Source of the DNA: Nocardia cyriacigeorgica
GTDB lineage: Bacteria > Actinomycetota > Actinomycetes > Mycobacteriales > Mycobacteriaceae
Assembly: GCF_010858045.1 (NCBI RefSeq)
Contig: NZ_JAAGVC010000008.1
Span: 1-64,000 of the forward strand
DNA: 64,000 nucleotides
Direction: 5' to 3'
The position numbers and the translations under genes are program-made. Of the stretch, positions 45,886 through 54,337 are shown in pieces; position 1 is the first letter of the stretch, and every line of letters begins with the position of its first letter. A model generated the notes under the pieces. That model was not told the origin of the DNA, did no database searches, and saw only the letters and a list, made by a program, of their open reading frames with translations.

Positions 45886-46713
45886 ATGGGCAGTTTGGAT
45901 GGGAAAGTCGCGTTCATCACCGGTGCGGCGCGGGGACAGGGCCGTAGTCATGCGGTGATGTTGGCCGAGCAGGGCGCCGACATCATCGGGGTCGATATCA
46001 GCAAGCAGGTGTCGACGGTGCCGTACCCGACGGCTCAGCCGGGCGATCTCGAGGAAACCGTGCGGCTGGTGGAGGCGACCGGTCGTCGGATGCTGGCCTC
46101 GGACGTCGATGTGCGGGACCTGGCGGGCTTGCGCGAGGCGGTCGACCGCGGTGTCGCCGAGTTCGGGCGCCTCGACATCGTCATCGCCAACGCCGGCATC
46201 AACACCGCGGCGCCGACCATCGAGATGGAGGAGGAGATGTGGAACGAGATGATCGACATCAACCTCACCGGAGTCTGGAAGACGGTCCGCGCAGCCGTGC
46301 CGCACATCGTGGCCGGCGGACGCGGCGGATCGGTTCTCCTGATCAGCTCGATCGTGACGGAGATGCCCAACAACAACATCGCTCACTACGCGGCCGCCAA
46401 GCACGGTGTCGTCGGACTGATGCGCGTCCTCACGAAAGAGCTGGGGCAGCACAATATCCGGGTCAACTCCATCCACCCGACGACGGTGGCCACCGATATG
46501 GTGCTCAACGACATGACCTACCGGCTGTTCCGTCCCGAGCTGGAGAACCCGACCCGGGAGGACTTCGAGAGCGCGCTGTCGGCGATGTATCGGTTGCCGA
46601 TCCGGATCGTCGAGCCGGTCGACATCTCCAACGCCGTGCTGTACCTGGTCGGCGACACCGGCCGCTACGTCACCGGCGCCACACACTACGTCGACGCCGG
46701 CGGGCACCTGTAG
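45886..46713 (+). CDS. Mycofactocin-coupled SDR-family oxidoreductase
   Basis: A 275-aa SDR of the mycofactocin-associated type. The N-terminus GSLDGKVAFITGAARGQGRS and HAVMLAEQGADIIGVDI, with insertions around residues 45-65, is characteristic. NAG (IANAGIN), Ser (LISSIV) and YAAAK are present. These enzymes hold NAD(H) tightly and pass electrons to mycofactocin, so it probably oxidises the alcohol made by the P450. ATG 45886 with TGGAGG upstream was preferred to the in-frame ATG at 45874. Confidence 0.9.
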   Translation: MGSLDGKVAFITGAARGQGRSHAVMLAEQGADIIGVDISKQVSTVPYPTAQPGDLEETVRLVEATGRRMLASDVDVRDLAGLREAVDRGVAEFGRLDIVIANAGINTAAPTIEMEEEMWNEMIDINLTGVWKTVRAAVPHIVAGGRGGSVLLISSIVTEMPNNNIAHYAAAKHGVVGLMRVLTKELGQHNIRVNSIHPTTVATDMVLNDMTYRLFRPELENPTREDFESALSAMYRLPIRIVEPVDISNAVLYLVGDTGRYVTGATHYVDAGGHL

Positions 46714-46741
46714 ATTCGTCCGCGACGCCCCTCCGCTGACA

Positions 46742-46773
46742 AGAGAAGCCGGACCTCACGGTCCGGCTTCTCT
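46742..46773. terminator. Bidirectional hairpin terminator
   Basis: AGAGAAGCCGGACC-TCAC-GGTCCGGCTTCTCT, perfect 14-bp stem between the convergent SDR and hydratase genes. Confidence 0.8.
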
Positions 46774-46842
46774 CATTCTGTCGGTTTACCGACGGCGGCG
46801 GGAATCGACCCGATGCCGGGCACCAGCTCGCCCGGCACGACG

Positions 46843-47703
46843 TCAGCGAATAGGTAGCGATCCGGGTTCCAGCGGCATGTCGTCGATGGAGCGCAACGGC
46901 GCGAACTGCGGCGCACGCCGCTCGAGGAATGCGGAGACACCCTCGGTGAAATCCGGCGACGCGATGAGATACTCCAGCAACTGCGACTCGAGGCGGTGGG
47001 CCTTCTCCATGCCACCCGATTCAGCCATCGCCCACAACATCCGTTTTGCCGCGGCGAATGCCAGCGGCGAGACGTTCTGCGCGATCTCTCCCGCGATCGA
47101 GTACGCGGTGTCCAAGAGCTCGTCCTCCGCACAGACGCGGGAGACCAGACCCCCCGACAACGCCTCGTCCGCACCGAAGACGCGACCGGTCGCGATCCAC
47201 TCCATCGCTCGGGACATGCCGACCAGCCGTGGCAGCACAAAGGTCGAAATGGTTTCGGGCGGGAGACACCGCCGGGCGAACACGAAACCGAACTTCGCCT
47301 TCTCAGACGCGATCCGGATGTCCATCGGCAGTGTCATCGTCGATCCCACACCGACCGCCGGACCGTTGATCGCCGCGATGACCGGCTTGTTCAGCTTGGC
47401 GAAGGCCAGGCCGACGAGCCCGCCCGCGTCACGCGGCAGACCGTCGTCGAAGAACTCGCCGTCGTAGCTCATCTTGTCGAACTCAGCGGCTTCCGGATCG
47501 AGGTCCGCGCCCGCGCAGAACGCGCGGCCGCTCCCGGTGACCACCACGACCCGAACGGCCTCATCAGTGGCGATCGAGTCGCAGGCGCTGGCCAGTTCGC
47601 GCGCCATCCGGTAGGTGTAGGCGTTGAGCCGTTCCGGACGATTCAGCGTGATCGTCGCGATGCCGCCGTCGGACACCGAGTAGTCGATTTGTTCGAAGTC
47701 CAT
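46843..47703 (-). CDS. Enoyl-CoA hydratase
   Basis: A 286-aa crotonase: [16 protein letters not shown] and GPAVGVGSTMTLPMD form the oxyanion hole, and Glu is in FARRCLPPETISTF. Adds water to a 2-enoyl-CoA. Located 28 nt downstream of the acyl-CoA dehydrogenase, so the two steps are co-expressed. Confidence 0.9.
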   Translation of the reverse strand: MDFEQIDYSVSDGGIATITLNRPERLNAYTYRMARELASACDSIATDEAVRVVVVTGSGRAFCAGADLDPEAAEFDKMSYDGEFFDDGLPRDAGGLVGLAFAKLNKPVIAAINGPAVGVGSTMTLPMDIRIASEKAKFGFVFARRCLPPETISTFVLPRLVGMSRAMEWIATGRVFGADEALSGGLVSRVCAEDELLDTAYSIAGEIAQNVSPLAFAAAKRMLWAMAESGGMEKAHRLESQLLEYLIASPDFTEGVSAFLERRAPQFAPLRSIDDMPLEPGSLPIR

Positions 47704-47731
47704 GCTTCGGCCTTTCCCTAGTTCGTCAGTT

Positions 47732-48874
47732 CTACAGCCCGAGGGATTTCGCGATGATGTCCCGCTGGACCTCGGCGACGCCGGCCCCGAACGTCAGGGC
47801 CATCGCGCGACGGAACTGCCCCTCCATCCCGAACTCGACGGCATAACCCGCTCCGCCCATCAGCTGCATGGCCTCCAACGTGGCGCGCCTGGCCAGATCC
47901 GCGGACTGGAGCTTGGCCATCGACGCCTCCCGCGGGAAGGTCTGGCCGGGATTCGCATCGACCAGGCGAGCAACACCGTAGATGAGGTACCGCGTCGATT
48001 CGATCGCTCCGGCGAGGTCGGCGAGACGGTGGCGTACCGATTGGAAGCTCCCGATCGACCTACCGAACTGGTGACGCTGCTTGACGTACTCGACCACGTC
48101 GTCGAACGCGCGCTGCGCCAAGCCGAGTCCCTGCGCCGCGCCGATGAGGCGCTCGAGGTTCAGGCCGGCCATCAACTGCCGCCATCCGTTGCCCGGCGTG
48201 CCGAGCAGACGCTTCTCGGGAACCTCGACGTCGGTGAAGAACAGCTCGTTCACCTCACTGTCGCCCATGGTTTCGATCCCCCGGATCTCGAGACCGTCCG
48301 ACGAGGTGGGCACGCTGATCATGCTGAGCCCGTCGTGACGAGAGGCGGCCGGGTCGGTGCGGCACACGAGGAGGATGTGCTCTGCCACGTGCGCGGCGGT
48401 GGTCCACATCTTCTGCCCGTTGGCCACGTAGGTGCCGTTGTCGAGCAGTGCTCGGGTCTTCATGGCGGCGACGTCCGAACCCGCTTCCGGCTCGCTCATC
48501 GCGATCGCCTCGACCCGCCCGGCGCAGATGCCGCCGAGGATCTCTTGCTTCTGTTCCTCCGTACCGAACATCAGATACGGCCCCGCAACGATCGTGCTGA
48601 CCGCGAGCCCGGCCACCGGCAACTGGCCGCGAGCCACCTCTTCCAGCATCAAGCAGAGCTCGACCGCTCCGCCGCCTCCACCTCCGTAGGCCTCCGGGAT
48701 GGCGACTCCAACGAATCCCGCCTCGGCCAGCTTCGTGTACAGCTCCTGGTTATGGCCCCGATTGCTCGCGGCCTGCAGCGCCCGAAGCTGCTCGGTAGTG
48801 CCGGCCTCCCGTTGGCAGAAAGCGCGGACGGACTCCGCGAAGAGCTTCTCCTCTGGAGACAGAATTACCGACAT
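47732..48874 (-). CDS. Acyl-CoA dehydrogenase
   Basis: A 380-aa FAD enzyme for the first step of beta-oxidation. Motifs: PEAYGGGGGGAVELCLMLEE, MSEPEAGSDVAAMKTRA, QKMWTTAAHVAEHILL, QRHQFGRSIGSFQSVRHRLA, and MQLMGGAGYAVEFGMEGQFR near the catalytic region. ATG 48874 follows AGGAGG; the longer in-frame ORF to 49345 has no support. The TATAGG element lies 59 nt upstream. Confidence 0.9.
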   Translation of the reverse strand: MSVILSPEEKLFAESVRAFCQREAGTTEQLRALQAASNRGHNQELYTKLAEAGFVGVAIPEAYGGGGGGAVELCLMLEEVARGQLPVAGLAVSTIVAGPYLMFGTEEQKQEILGGICAGRVEAIAMSEPEAGSDVAAMKTRALLDNGTYVANGQKMWTTAAHVAEHILLVCRTDPAASRHDGLSMISVPTSSDGLEIRGIETMGDSEVNELFFTDVEVPEKRLLGTPGNGWRQLMAGLNLERLIGAAQGLGLAQRAFDDVVEYVKQRHQFGRSIGSFQSVRHRLADLAGAIESTRYLIYGVARLVDANPGQTFPREASMAKLQSADLARRATLEAMQLMGGAGYAVEFGMEGQFRRAMALTFGAGVAEVQRDIIAKSLGL

Positions 48875-48932
48875 CGACCCTCCTAGTGATGAGTATATGT
48901 ACCGGACCGTACACAGACTGGTGCCGAAAGTA

Positions 48933-48951
48933 TATAGGATTGGCCTAATTG
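48933..48951 (+). promoter_or_regulatory. TATAGG element upstream of the ACAD-ECH operon
   Basis: TATAGGATTGGCCTAATTG, centred on the near-palindrome ATTGGCCTAAT. The remaining 48952-49373 holds no gene I can support. Confidence 0.6.
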
Positions 48952-49373
48952 ATCGCCTTTGAGGTGAGTGGCCGGACAGGGTCGTAGTTGCCCTTGCCGA
49001 TGTGTCCAGCGGGGGTCGAACGATGCTCGTGAGGAGGGCGCTGCGGGGGAACCGCGCGTCATTGACCGCCCGGCGTTGCAGGCCCGGATGCCCGAGGGCG
49101 CCCTGCCGACCAGAGCGATCGAACGAGGCGCCGCTGGGCCGCCGCTGGCAGAACGTGCCGACGCTCGGCTCGATGGACAGCGACCGAGGTGCACGCCGAC
49201 GTGATAGCGCCGGCAGCCCTCGTGAACCGGGAACCGGCGTCCGGCATCCGGGTGACGCCGTTCCTCCCGAACCTCGTGGCCGCGGCGAGAGCACGCTATG
49301 GCGGTGTCGACCTCGACCCGGACGAGACCGACACCGGCCCGACACCCGCCGGGCCGTGGGCGCGCAGCGCCTA

Positions 49374-49390
49374 TTAGTCCATTACACTAA
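49374..49390. promoter_or_regulatory. Inverted repeat before the GntR gene
   Basis: TTAGT-N7-ACTAA lies 4 nt before the GntR start codon. Position suggests autoregulation; the arms are short. Confidence 0.4.
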
Positions 49391-49394
49391 AGGA

Positions 49395-50156
49395 ATGGCG
49401 AGGACCAAAACCATGAAGACCGATTCTGCGCACGTGCGAGTGCCCAAGACCGCAGACGTGGTCGCGGCTGCGCTGCGTCGGGAGATCATCCGCGGCGGGT
49501 TCTTCGACGGTCAGGTACTGCCTACCGAAGCGGAATTGATGGCCCGATACGGGGTTTCGCGCCCCTCCCTGCGTGAGGCATTACGCATCCTGGAGTCCGA
49601 GAAGCTCGTCCACGTGCGGCGCGGGAATCAGGGCGGTGTGCAGGCGTGCAGGCCCAGCATTTCGGTCGCAGCGAACTACCTGGGCATGATCATGGAGTCC
49701 GAACGGGTGACGCTTGCCGACGTCTTCGTCGCGCGCGCCGCCATCGAGCCGGTCGCCGTACGGATGCTGGCGACTTCCCGGCAGCGCGACAAGGCAGTCG
49801 CCGAGTTGCGCGAGATCCTGGCGCAGGAAGCTGAGGCGCTCGACGATGCCGAAGCCTACGCAGCTGCGACACAGCATTTCCACCATCGACTCGTCGAGCT
49901 GTCCGGCAACAAGACCATCGGTCTTCTGTGGGGTGCGCTGCAGTACGTCGTCGCCGCCGAGGTTCGCGATATCGGGATGAACCGGAGCGCGCCTCGGCGC
50001 GCCGAGCGGGTGGAGGCGGTGGAGCACATGCTCTCACTCGTCGAAGCGGGCGAGGCCGACGCCGCCGAGACCCTGTGGCGCGATCTGATGGCGGGAATCG
50101 CCAAGAAGATCTTGGCCAAGCACGGAAGCAAGACCCTGATCGACGTTCTCGGCTAG
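49395..50156 (+). CDS. GntR/FadR-family (FCD) transcriptional regulator
   Basis: A 253-aa regulator: winged HTH at residues 20-85 (LRREIIRGGFFDGQVLPTEA, ELMARYGVSRPSLREALRIL, VRRGNQGGVQ) and a C-terminal FCD domain with the His cluster of HFHHRLVELSGNK. FCD proteins bind organic acids or acyl-CoA. AAAGGA is almost at the ATG, so the start may be ATG 49413 or the mRNA leaderless. One of the candidate binders of the TATAGG element. Confidence 0.87.
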   Translation: MARTKTMKTDSAHVRVPKTADVVAAALRREIIRGGFFDGQVLPTEAELMARYGVSRPSLREALRILESEKLVHVRRGNQGGVQACRPSISVAANYLGMIMESERVTLADVFVARAAIEPVAVRMLATSRQRDKAVAELREILAQEAEALDDAEAYAAATQHFHHRLVELSGNKTIGLLWGALQYVVAAEVRDIGMNRSAPRRAERVEAVEHMLSLVEAGEADAAETLWRDLMAGIAKKILAKHGSKTLIDVLG

Positions 50157-50170
50157 GAAACACCACCCCG

Positions 50171-50207
50171 ACGCGACATAAGGCGCGCCCGGCGCCTTAT
50201 GTCGCGT
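50171..50207. terminator. Bidirectional hairpin terminator
   Basis: ACGCGACATAAGGCGC-N5-GCGCCTTATGTCGCGT, perfect 16-bp stem between the convergent GntR and SDR genes. Confidence 0.82.
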
Positions 50208-50215
50208 TCGTACGG

Positions 50216-50968
50216 TTACAGCACGCCGCCATCCACGCGGATGACCGATCCTGTGGTGTAGCTACTGGCGTCCGAGGCACAGTAGACCGCGGTTCCGATG
50301 ATCTCGCTCGCGTCGCCAACTCGTCCGAGCGGCGTGGCCGCAGCGGCGATATCGAACATCTCTGGCGTCCATGCCCTGGTGATATCGGTGCGGAATACTC
50401 CGCACTGGATGGCGTTGACCCTGACGGCGGGACCGAGGGTCCGGGCCAATCCCACGGTCAGTGCGTTCAGGCCGGCCTTCGCGGCCGCATACGGAAGAAC
50501 CGTTTCATCCGGTCGGATCGAGGCGATCGAGGAAATGTTGATGATCGATCCCGCTCCAGCCGCCACCATGCGCGTTCCAATTGTTGCCGAGAGTCGGAAC
50601 GGACCTTTGAGGTTGACACCGAACACTTTGTCGTACAGATCCTCGCTCACCTTGTCGACACTCGGGTACACCGGCGACAATCCGGCATTGTTGACCAGCA
50701 CATCGACGCGTCCGAACTCGGCGTACGCGGTTTCCACCAGGGCGTCACACTGATCCCAGTCACCCACGTTCACCGCGACCGGCAACGCGCGTCGACCGTA
50801 GCGCTCGCGAACTTCCTCGGCGAGGGATTCGCACGACTCCAGCTTACGACTGGCGATGATCACGTCGGCGCCACGCTCCGCGAACCCGAGCACCATCGCG
50901 CGGCCGAGTCCGCGACTGCCCCCGGTAACCAGAGAAACCTTGTCGGTGAGGTCGAATCTATCGGGCAT
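50216..50968 (-). CDS. Short-chain dehydrogenase/reductase
   Basis: A 250-aa classical SDR: TGGSRGLGRAMVLGFAERG, NNAG, Ser in ISSIASI, YAAAK. An Arg-Lys pair after strand 2 (ASRKLES) favours NADP. ATG 50968 chosen over 50986. It is the last gene of the thiolase-hydrolase-SDR operon (32 nt after the hydrolase). Confidence 0.88.
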   Translation of the reverse strand: MPDRFDLTDKVSLVTGGSRGLGRAMVLGFAERGADVIIASRKLESCESLAEEVRERYGRRALPVAVNVGDWDQCDALVETAYAEFGRVDVLVNNAGLSPVYPSVDKVSEDLYDKVFGVNLKGPFRLSATIGTRMVAAGAGSIINISSIASIRPDETVLPYAAAKAGLNALTVGLARTLGPAVRVNAIQCGVFRTDITRAWTPEMFDIAAAATPLGRVGDASEIIGTAVYCASDASSYTTGSVIRVDGGVL

Positions 50969-51000
50969 CTCTGTTCTCCGCTCCATGTGATCGGTTCATA

Positions 51001-51900
51001 TCAAGCAGTGGACTCGCCGCCTTGGGGACGCGTGCGCGACCAGGAGTCGAGCACCGCACGGAGGGCAGCGATGAGGGGAAGGGGCTGGTCCAGCATGGGG
51101 TGATGACCGGCGTCGACCAGCTCGACGTACGGGCCGTTCATTCCGAGGACAGAGCGCAGTCGACCAGCCATAGGGGCGGACGCCTGGCCTTTTTCACAGC
51201 GAACATAACCCATCCGATCCGTCAAACGGGTCGGCAACGGCTCCAGTCGGTCGAAGGCCGCCGACGGCATCGGGTCGCGGAGGTGGTCGCCGAATGCCGC
51301 CGGATCGAACTTCCACGTCCACTCGCCGCCGATGGGTTCGACCGATTCTGCGGCAATGTGTTCGGCGACGTACGGTAGCACGGTTCGCTGCGCCGGGAAC
51401 GGCGCGAATCGACGGACGATCTCGGCCTTCGATCCGTAGCGCTTGTGATTGCGATTCTGGATACGCTCGTTCTCGGGGACCTCATCCCACGGCGGCGAAT
51501 CGATGATGAGCACGCTATCGATTCGATCGGCGAAGGACCGAGCCGCCGCCGCCGCGATCCATCCGCCCAGACTGTGCCCGACGATGGTGGGCCGGCGCGG
51601 ACCGCTCATCGCCTGTGCGACGGCGAACACTTCGCTCGCCCACGTCTGGACCGCGTAGGAGTCTCGCACGTCGCTGTCGCCGTGCCCGGACAGATCTGGG
51701 GCGATGACATAGTGTGTGCCCGTCAGGTACGGCGCGATATGGTTCCACCAGCCCGAGTGGGCACCGCCGCCGTGTACGAGGACGACCGGAAGTGCGGCCG
51801 GGTCGCCCCAGGTCCGCACATGAATGCCGACTCCGTCCAGATCGATGTCGTGGCGCTCCGGAACGGTAGCGACCGCATCGGCAAACCACCCTGGGATCAT
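51001..51900 (-). CDS. Alpha/beta hydrolase
   Basis: A 299-aa alpha/beta hydrolase of the epoxide hydrolase/C-C hydrolase/esterase size class. HGGG (LVHGGGAHSG), nucleophile GHSLGG, GHGDSD, and the C-terminal His in DAGHHPML. It could open a lactone, or cleave an ester or C-C bond. Starts 2 nt after the thiolase stop. Confidence 0.87.
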   Translation of the reverse strand: MIPGWFADAVATVPERHDIDLDGVGIHVRTWGDPAALPVVLVHGGGAHSGWWNHIAPYLTGTHYVIAPDLSGHGDSDVRDSYAVQTWASEVFAVAQAMSGPRRPTIVGHSLGGWIAAAAARSFADRIDSVLIIDSPPWDEVPENERIQNRNHKRYGSKAEIVRRFAPFPAQRTVLPYVAEHIAAESVEPIGGEWTWKFDPAAFGDHLRDPMPSAAFDRLEPLPTRLTDRMGYVRCEKGQASAPMAGRLRSVLGMNGPYVELVDAGHHPMLDQPLPLIAALRAVLDSWSRTRPQGGESTA

Positions 51901-51902
51901 CG

Positions 51903-53075
51903 TCAGAGCAGCTCGAGGATCGTAGCGTTGGCCATGCCGCCGCCCTCACACATCGACTGAAGGCCGTAGCGAATCCCGTTGTCCTTCATGTGATGCACGA
52001 GGGTGGTCATGATGCGCACACCAGATGCGCCCAGCGGGTGCCCCAACGCCATGGCGCCCCCATTCGGATTGAGCCGCTCATAGGACGCACCGGTCTGCTT
52101 CTGCCAGCCGAGCGAAACCGAGGCGAACGCCTCGTTGATTTCGTATACCCCGACCTCGTCGAGCGCGAGTCCGGCACGCTTCAGCGCCTTCTGCGTCGCC
52201 GGAATCGGGGCGGTGAGCATCCTGACCGGATCGGCGCCAACGACAGTTCCGGTATGGAACCGGGCGATCGGATTCCACCCATGACGTGCGGCGATCTCAC
52301 TGGTGGTGATGAGCAGCGCCGCTGCGCCGTCGGAGATCTGCGACGCGTTGCCTGCGGTGATGACGCCGTCGGACTTGAATACTGGCGCGAGCTTGCCCAG
52401 CGTTTCCAGCGAGCCTCCCCGCCGGACGCCTTCGTCGGTGTCGAAGACACGGCGGGCGCCCTCGGCATCGGTGACCTCGACGGGGACGATCTGCGACTTG
52501 AATCTGCCTTCGTCGATCGCCGCTGCGGCTCGCTCGTGAGAATCGAGCGCATGCTGATCGAGCTCGGTACGACTGAGTCCGAAGTCCCCAGCGATCAATT
52601 CAGCACCGATGCCCTGGTTGAAGGTGACGTGGTTGTAGCGCTCCGAGACCAGGGGCCCGCCGGGACGGCCGAACGATTCGTCGACCGAGGCCGAACCCAT
52701 CGGTACCCGTGACATCAACTCGACGCCGCCGGCCACCGCGACGTCGTACTGGCCCGAAATGACGCCGGCCACAGCCTGATGAACAGCCTGCTGAGAAGAT
52801 CCACACTGTCGATCGATGGTGAGTCCGGGAACGTGCTCGGGCCAACCTGCCGCCAGCACGGCGAACCGGCCGATGCACCCGGACTGGTCGCCGACCTGGG
52901 TGACACACCCCCAGACCACGTCGTCGACCAGGGCCGGGTCCAGGCCGGTGCGTTCGGCAAGCGCCGTCAGCACATGGGCCGAGAGGTCGGTCGGATGAAT
53001 TCCCGACAGCGTACCGCCGGGCTTGCCTTTGGCAATGGGGGTACGGACCGCATCCACGATCACCGCGTCTCGCAT
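51903..53075 (-). CDS. Acetyl-CoA acyltransferase (thiolase)
   Basis: A 390-aa degradative thiolase releasing acetyl- or propionyl-CoA from 3-ketoacyl-CoA. Nucleophilic Cys in DRQCGSSQQAV, NEAFAS, GGAMALGHPLGASG (His) and the second Cys in SMCEGGGM. ATG 53075 with GGAGG upstream; the longer ORF start has no site. First gene of a three-gene operon. Confidence 0.92.
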   Translation of the reverse strand: MRDAVIVDAVRTPIAKGKPGGTLSGIHPTDLSAHVLTALAERTGLDPALVDDVVWGCVTQVGDQSGCIGRFAVLAAGWPEHVPGLTIDRQCGSSQQAVHQAVAGVISGQYDVAVAGGVELMSRVPMGSASVDESFGRPGGPLVSERYNHVTFNQGIGAELIAGDFGLSRTELDQHALDSHERAAAAIDEGRFKSQIVPVEVTDAEGARRVFDTDEGVRRGGSLETLGKLAPVFKSDGVITAGNASQISDGAAALLITTSEIAARHGWNPIARFHTGTVVGADPVRMLTAPIPATQKALKRAGLALDEVGVYEINEAFASVSLGWQKQTGASYERLNPNGGAMALGHPLGASGVRIMTTLVHHMKDNGIRYGLQSMCEGGGMANATILELL

Positions 53076-53230
53076 CGGAAAAATCCTCCAGAATCGCAAA
53101 CAGATAGATGATTGATCTGTACGGTAAGATCCTTCCGACATCGTGTCAAGGATCCATCAGCCGCGCCCTCCGCGACGCATTCGTTCACTCCCGGGCGCAT
53201 CCGAAGTGGATTAGTATGCGTGCAACCATA

Positions 53231-53248
53231 TATAGGATTGAGGTTCAG
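53231..53248 (+). promoter_or_regulatory. TATAGG element directly before the monooxygenase start
   Basis: TATAGGATTGAGGTTCAG ends 1 nt before ATG 53250. TAGGAT in it is a good actinobacterial -10, placing a transcription start at or next to the ATG (leaderless), or the element acts as operator with GAGG as ribosome-binding site. Confidence 0.5.
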
Positions 53249-53249
53249 A

Positions 53250-53546
53250 ATGACTGTGCTCGTGTTGCTCGAGTGCCACACCAAGCCGGACAGGACAGAG
53301 GACTGCCTCGCGTATCTGCGGGGCATCCTCGCCGACACGCGTGGATATGAAGGCCACGTGTCGTTGAGCGCGGTGCGCAACATCGACGACCCGGCTCACC
53401 TCGTACTCGTCGAGCAGTGGGCTCGCCTCGAGGACCAGAAGGCTTACCTGGCGTGGCGCGCCAAAAGCGGGGCCCTGGACGAGATAGCCGAATTCATGGC
53501 CGCTCCCCCGTCGATCACGGTATTCGACTACAGCGCCGGCATCTGA
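53250..53546 (+). CDS. Antibiotic biosynthesis monooxygenase (ABM)-domain protein
   Basis: A 98-aa ferredoxin-like ABM protein (LECHTKPDRTEDCLAYLRGI, RNIDDPAHLVLVEQWARLED, KAYLAWRAKSGALDEI). Such proteins oxygenate quinols or other electron-rich compounds or have non-enzymatic roles. Divergent from the thiolase operon across the TATAGG element. Confidence 0.82.
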   Translation: MTVLVLLECHTKPDRTEDCLAYLRGILADTRGYEGHVSLSAVRNIDDPAHLVLVEQWARLEDQKAYLAWRAKSGALDEIAEFMAAPPSITVFDYSAGI

Positions 53547-53779
53547 GACGCACGAGAACCCAGCACCGCACACGACGTTCTCCGCGGCAGCCTTCGCCGA
53601 ACCAGGTTCTGGCGGAACACGAGACTCGCATCTACGACTACGTGGAAAGCGAACGGCGGTCCAACTCTTCGCTTCAGCTCGCCACATTGTCGGTGACCTA
53701 TTCGGCATCGTGCAGTCGGTCCAGCGACGTCATCGTCCGTCCGCTGATCACCGAGCACTGGATCACCTCGGAGCCACCC

Positions 53780-54103
53780 ATGGAAATTCTCGTCGAAGCA
53801 CACACGGTCCGTGTCCGGGATTGGACGGATCTTCGACGCATCGATGTCCGCACCACTGTGAACGAATCCGACACATGCGAGCGCTTACGGCAGCGCGGTA
53901 TCGGCTACGTCGATGGTAACTCCGCCTATATCAACGCGTTCTGGCTGCAGTCGGCGAGCGACAGTCCTGTGTGGCACGACGCGGTCCGCGAATTGTTGTC
54001 GTTTGCCGAATGCCACGGGTGGTTCGACGGCGTGTATCTGCGTTTGAACTTCGCTTATGTTCGTGGTGCCCGTCCGAGGATCGCTTCGCGGGCATTGACG
54101 TGA
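53780..54103 (+). CDS. Hypothetical protein
   Basis: A 107-aa protein I do not recognise (VEAHTVRVRDWTDLRRIDVR, YVDGNSAYINAFWLQSASDS, LSFAECHGWFDGVYLRL). GGAG lies 6 nt before the ATG and codon use looks coding. The same frame is open upstream but reads as low-complexity sequence. Confidence 0.5.
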   Translation: MEILVEAHTVRVRDWTDLRRIDVRTTVNESDTCERLRQRGIGYVDGNSAYINAFWLQSASDSPVWHDAVRELLSFAECHGWFDGVYLRLNFAYVRGARPRIASRALT

Positions 54104-54243
54104 CCGGCACACCCGTGCGCGCGTTTCGTTCTGTGGCGAGCACCTGACCAGTCGTTCGACCCCGCTTCGGCCACAGGTTTGCGACGGTGAGGGCGCCGTC
54201 GACCAGCAGACGCTGCTCCACCCGGTCGGGCTCTCGCAGAAGA

Positions 54244-54279
54244 GGACAACTCCCACGCCGAAAGGCGTGGGAGTTGTCC
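54244..54279. terminator. Hairpin terminator with GAAA loop
   Basis: GGACAACTCCCACGCC-GAAA-GGCGTGGGAGTTGTCC, perfect 16-bp stem with a GNRA-type loop, between the 53780 gene and the convergent FadB gene. Confidence 0.85.
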
Positions 54280-54337
54280 CGTATTGCTGGTTTTGCGCTA
54301 TCTGACCAGGTGTTGATCCTGGTCAGCACCGTGTCGG

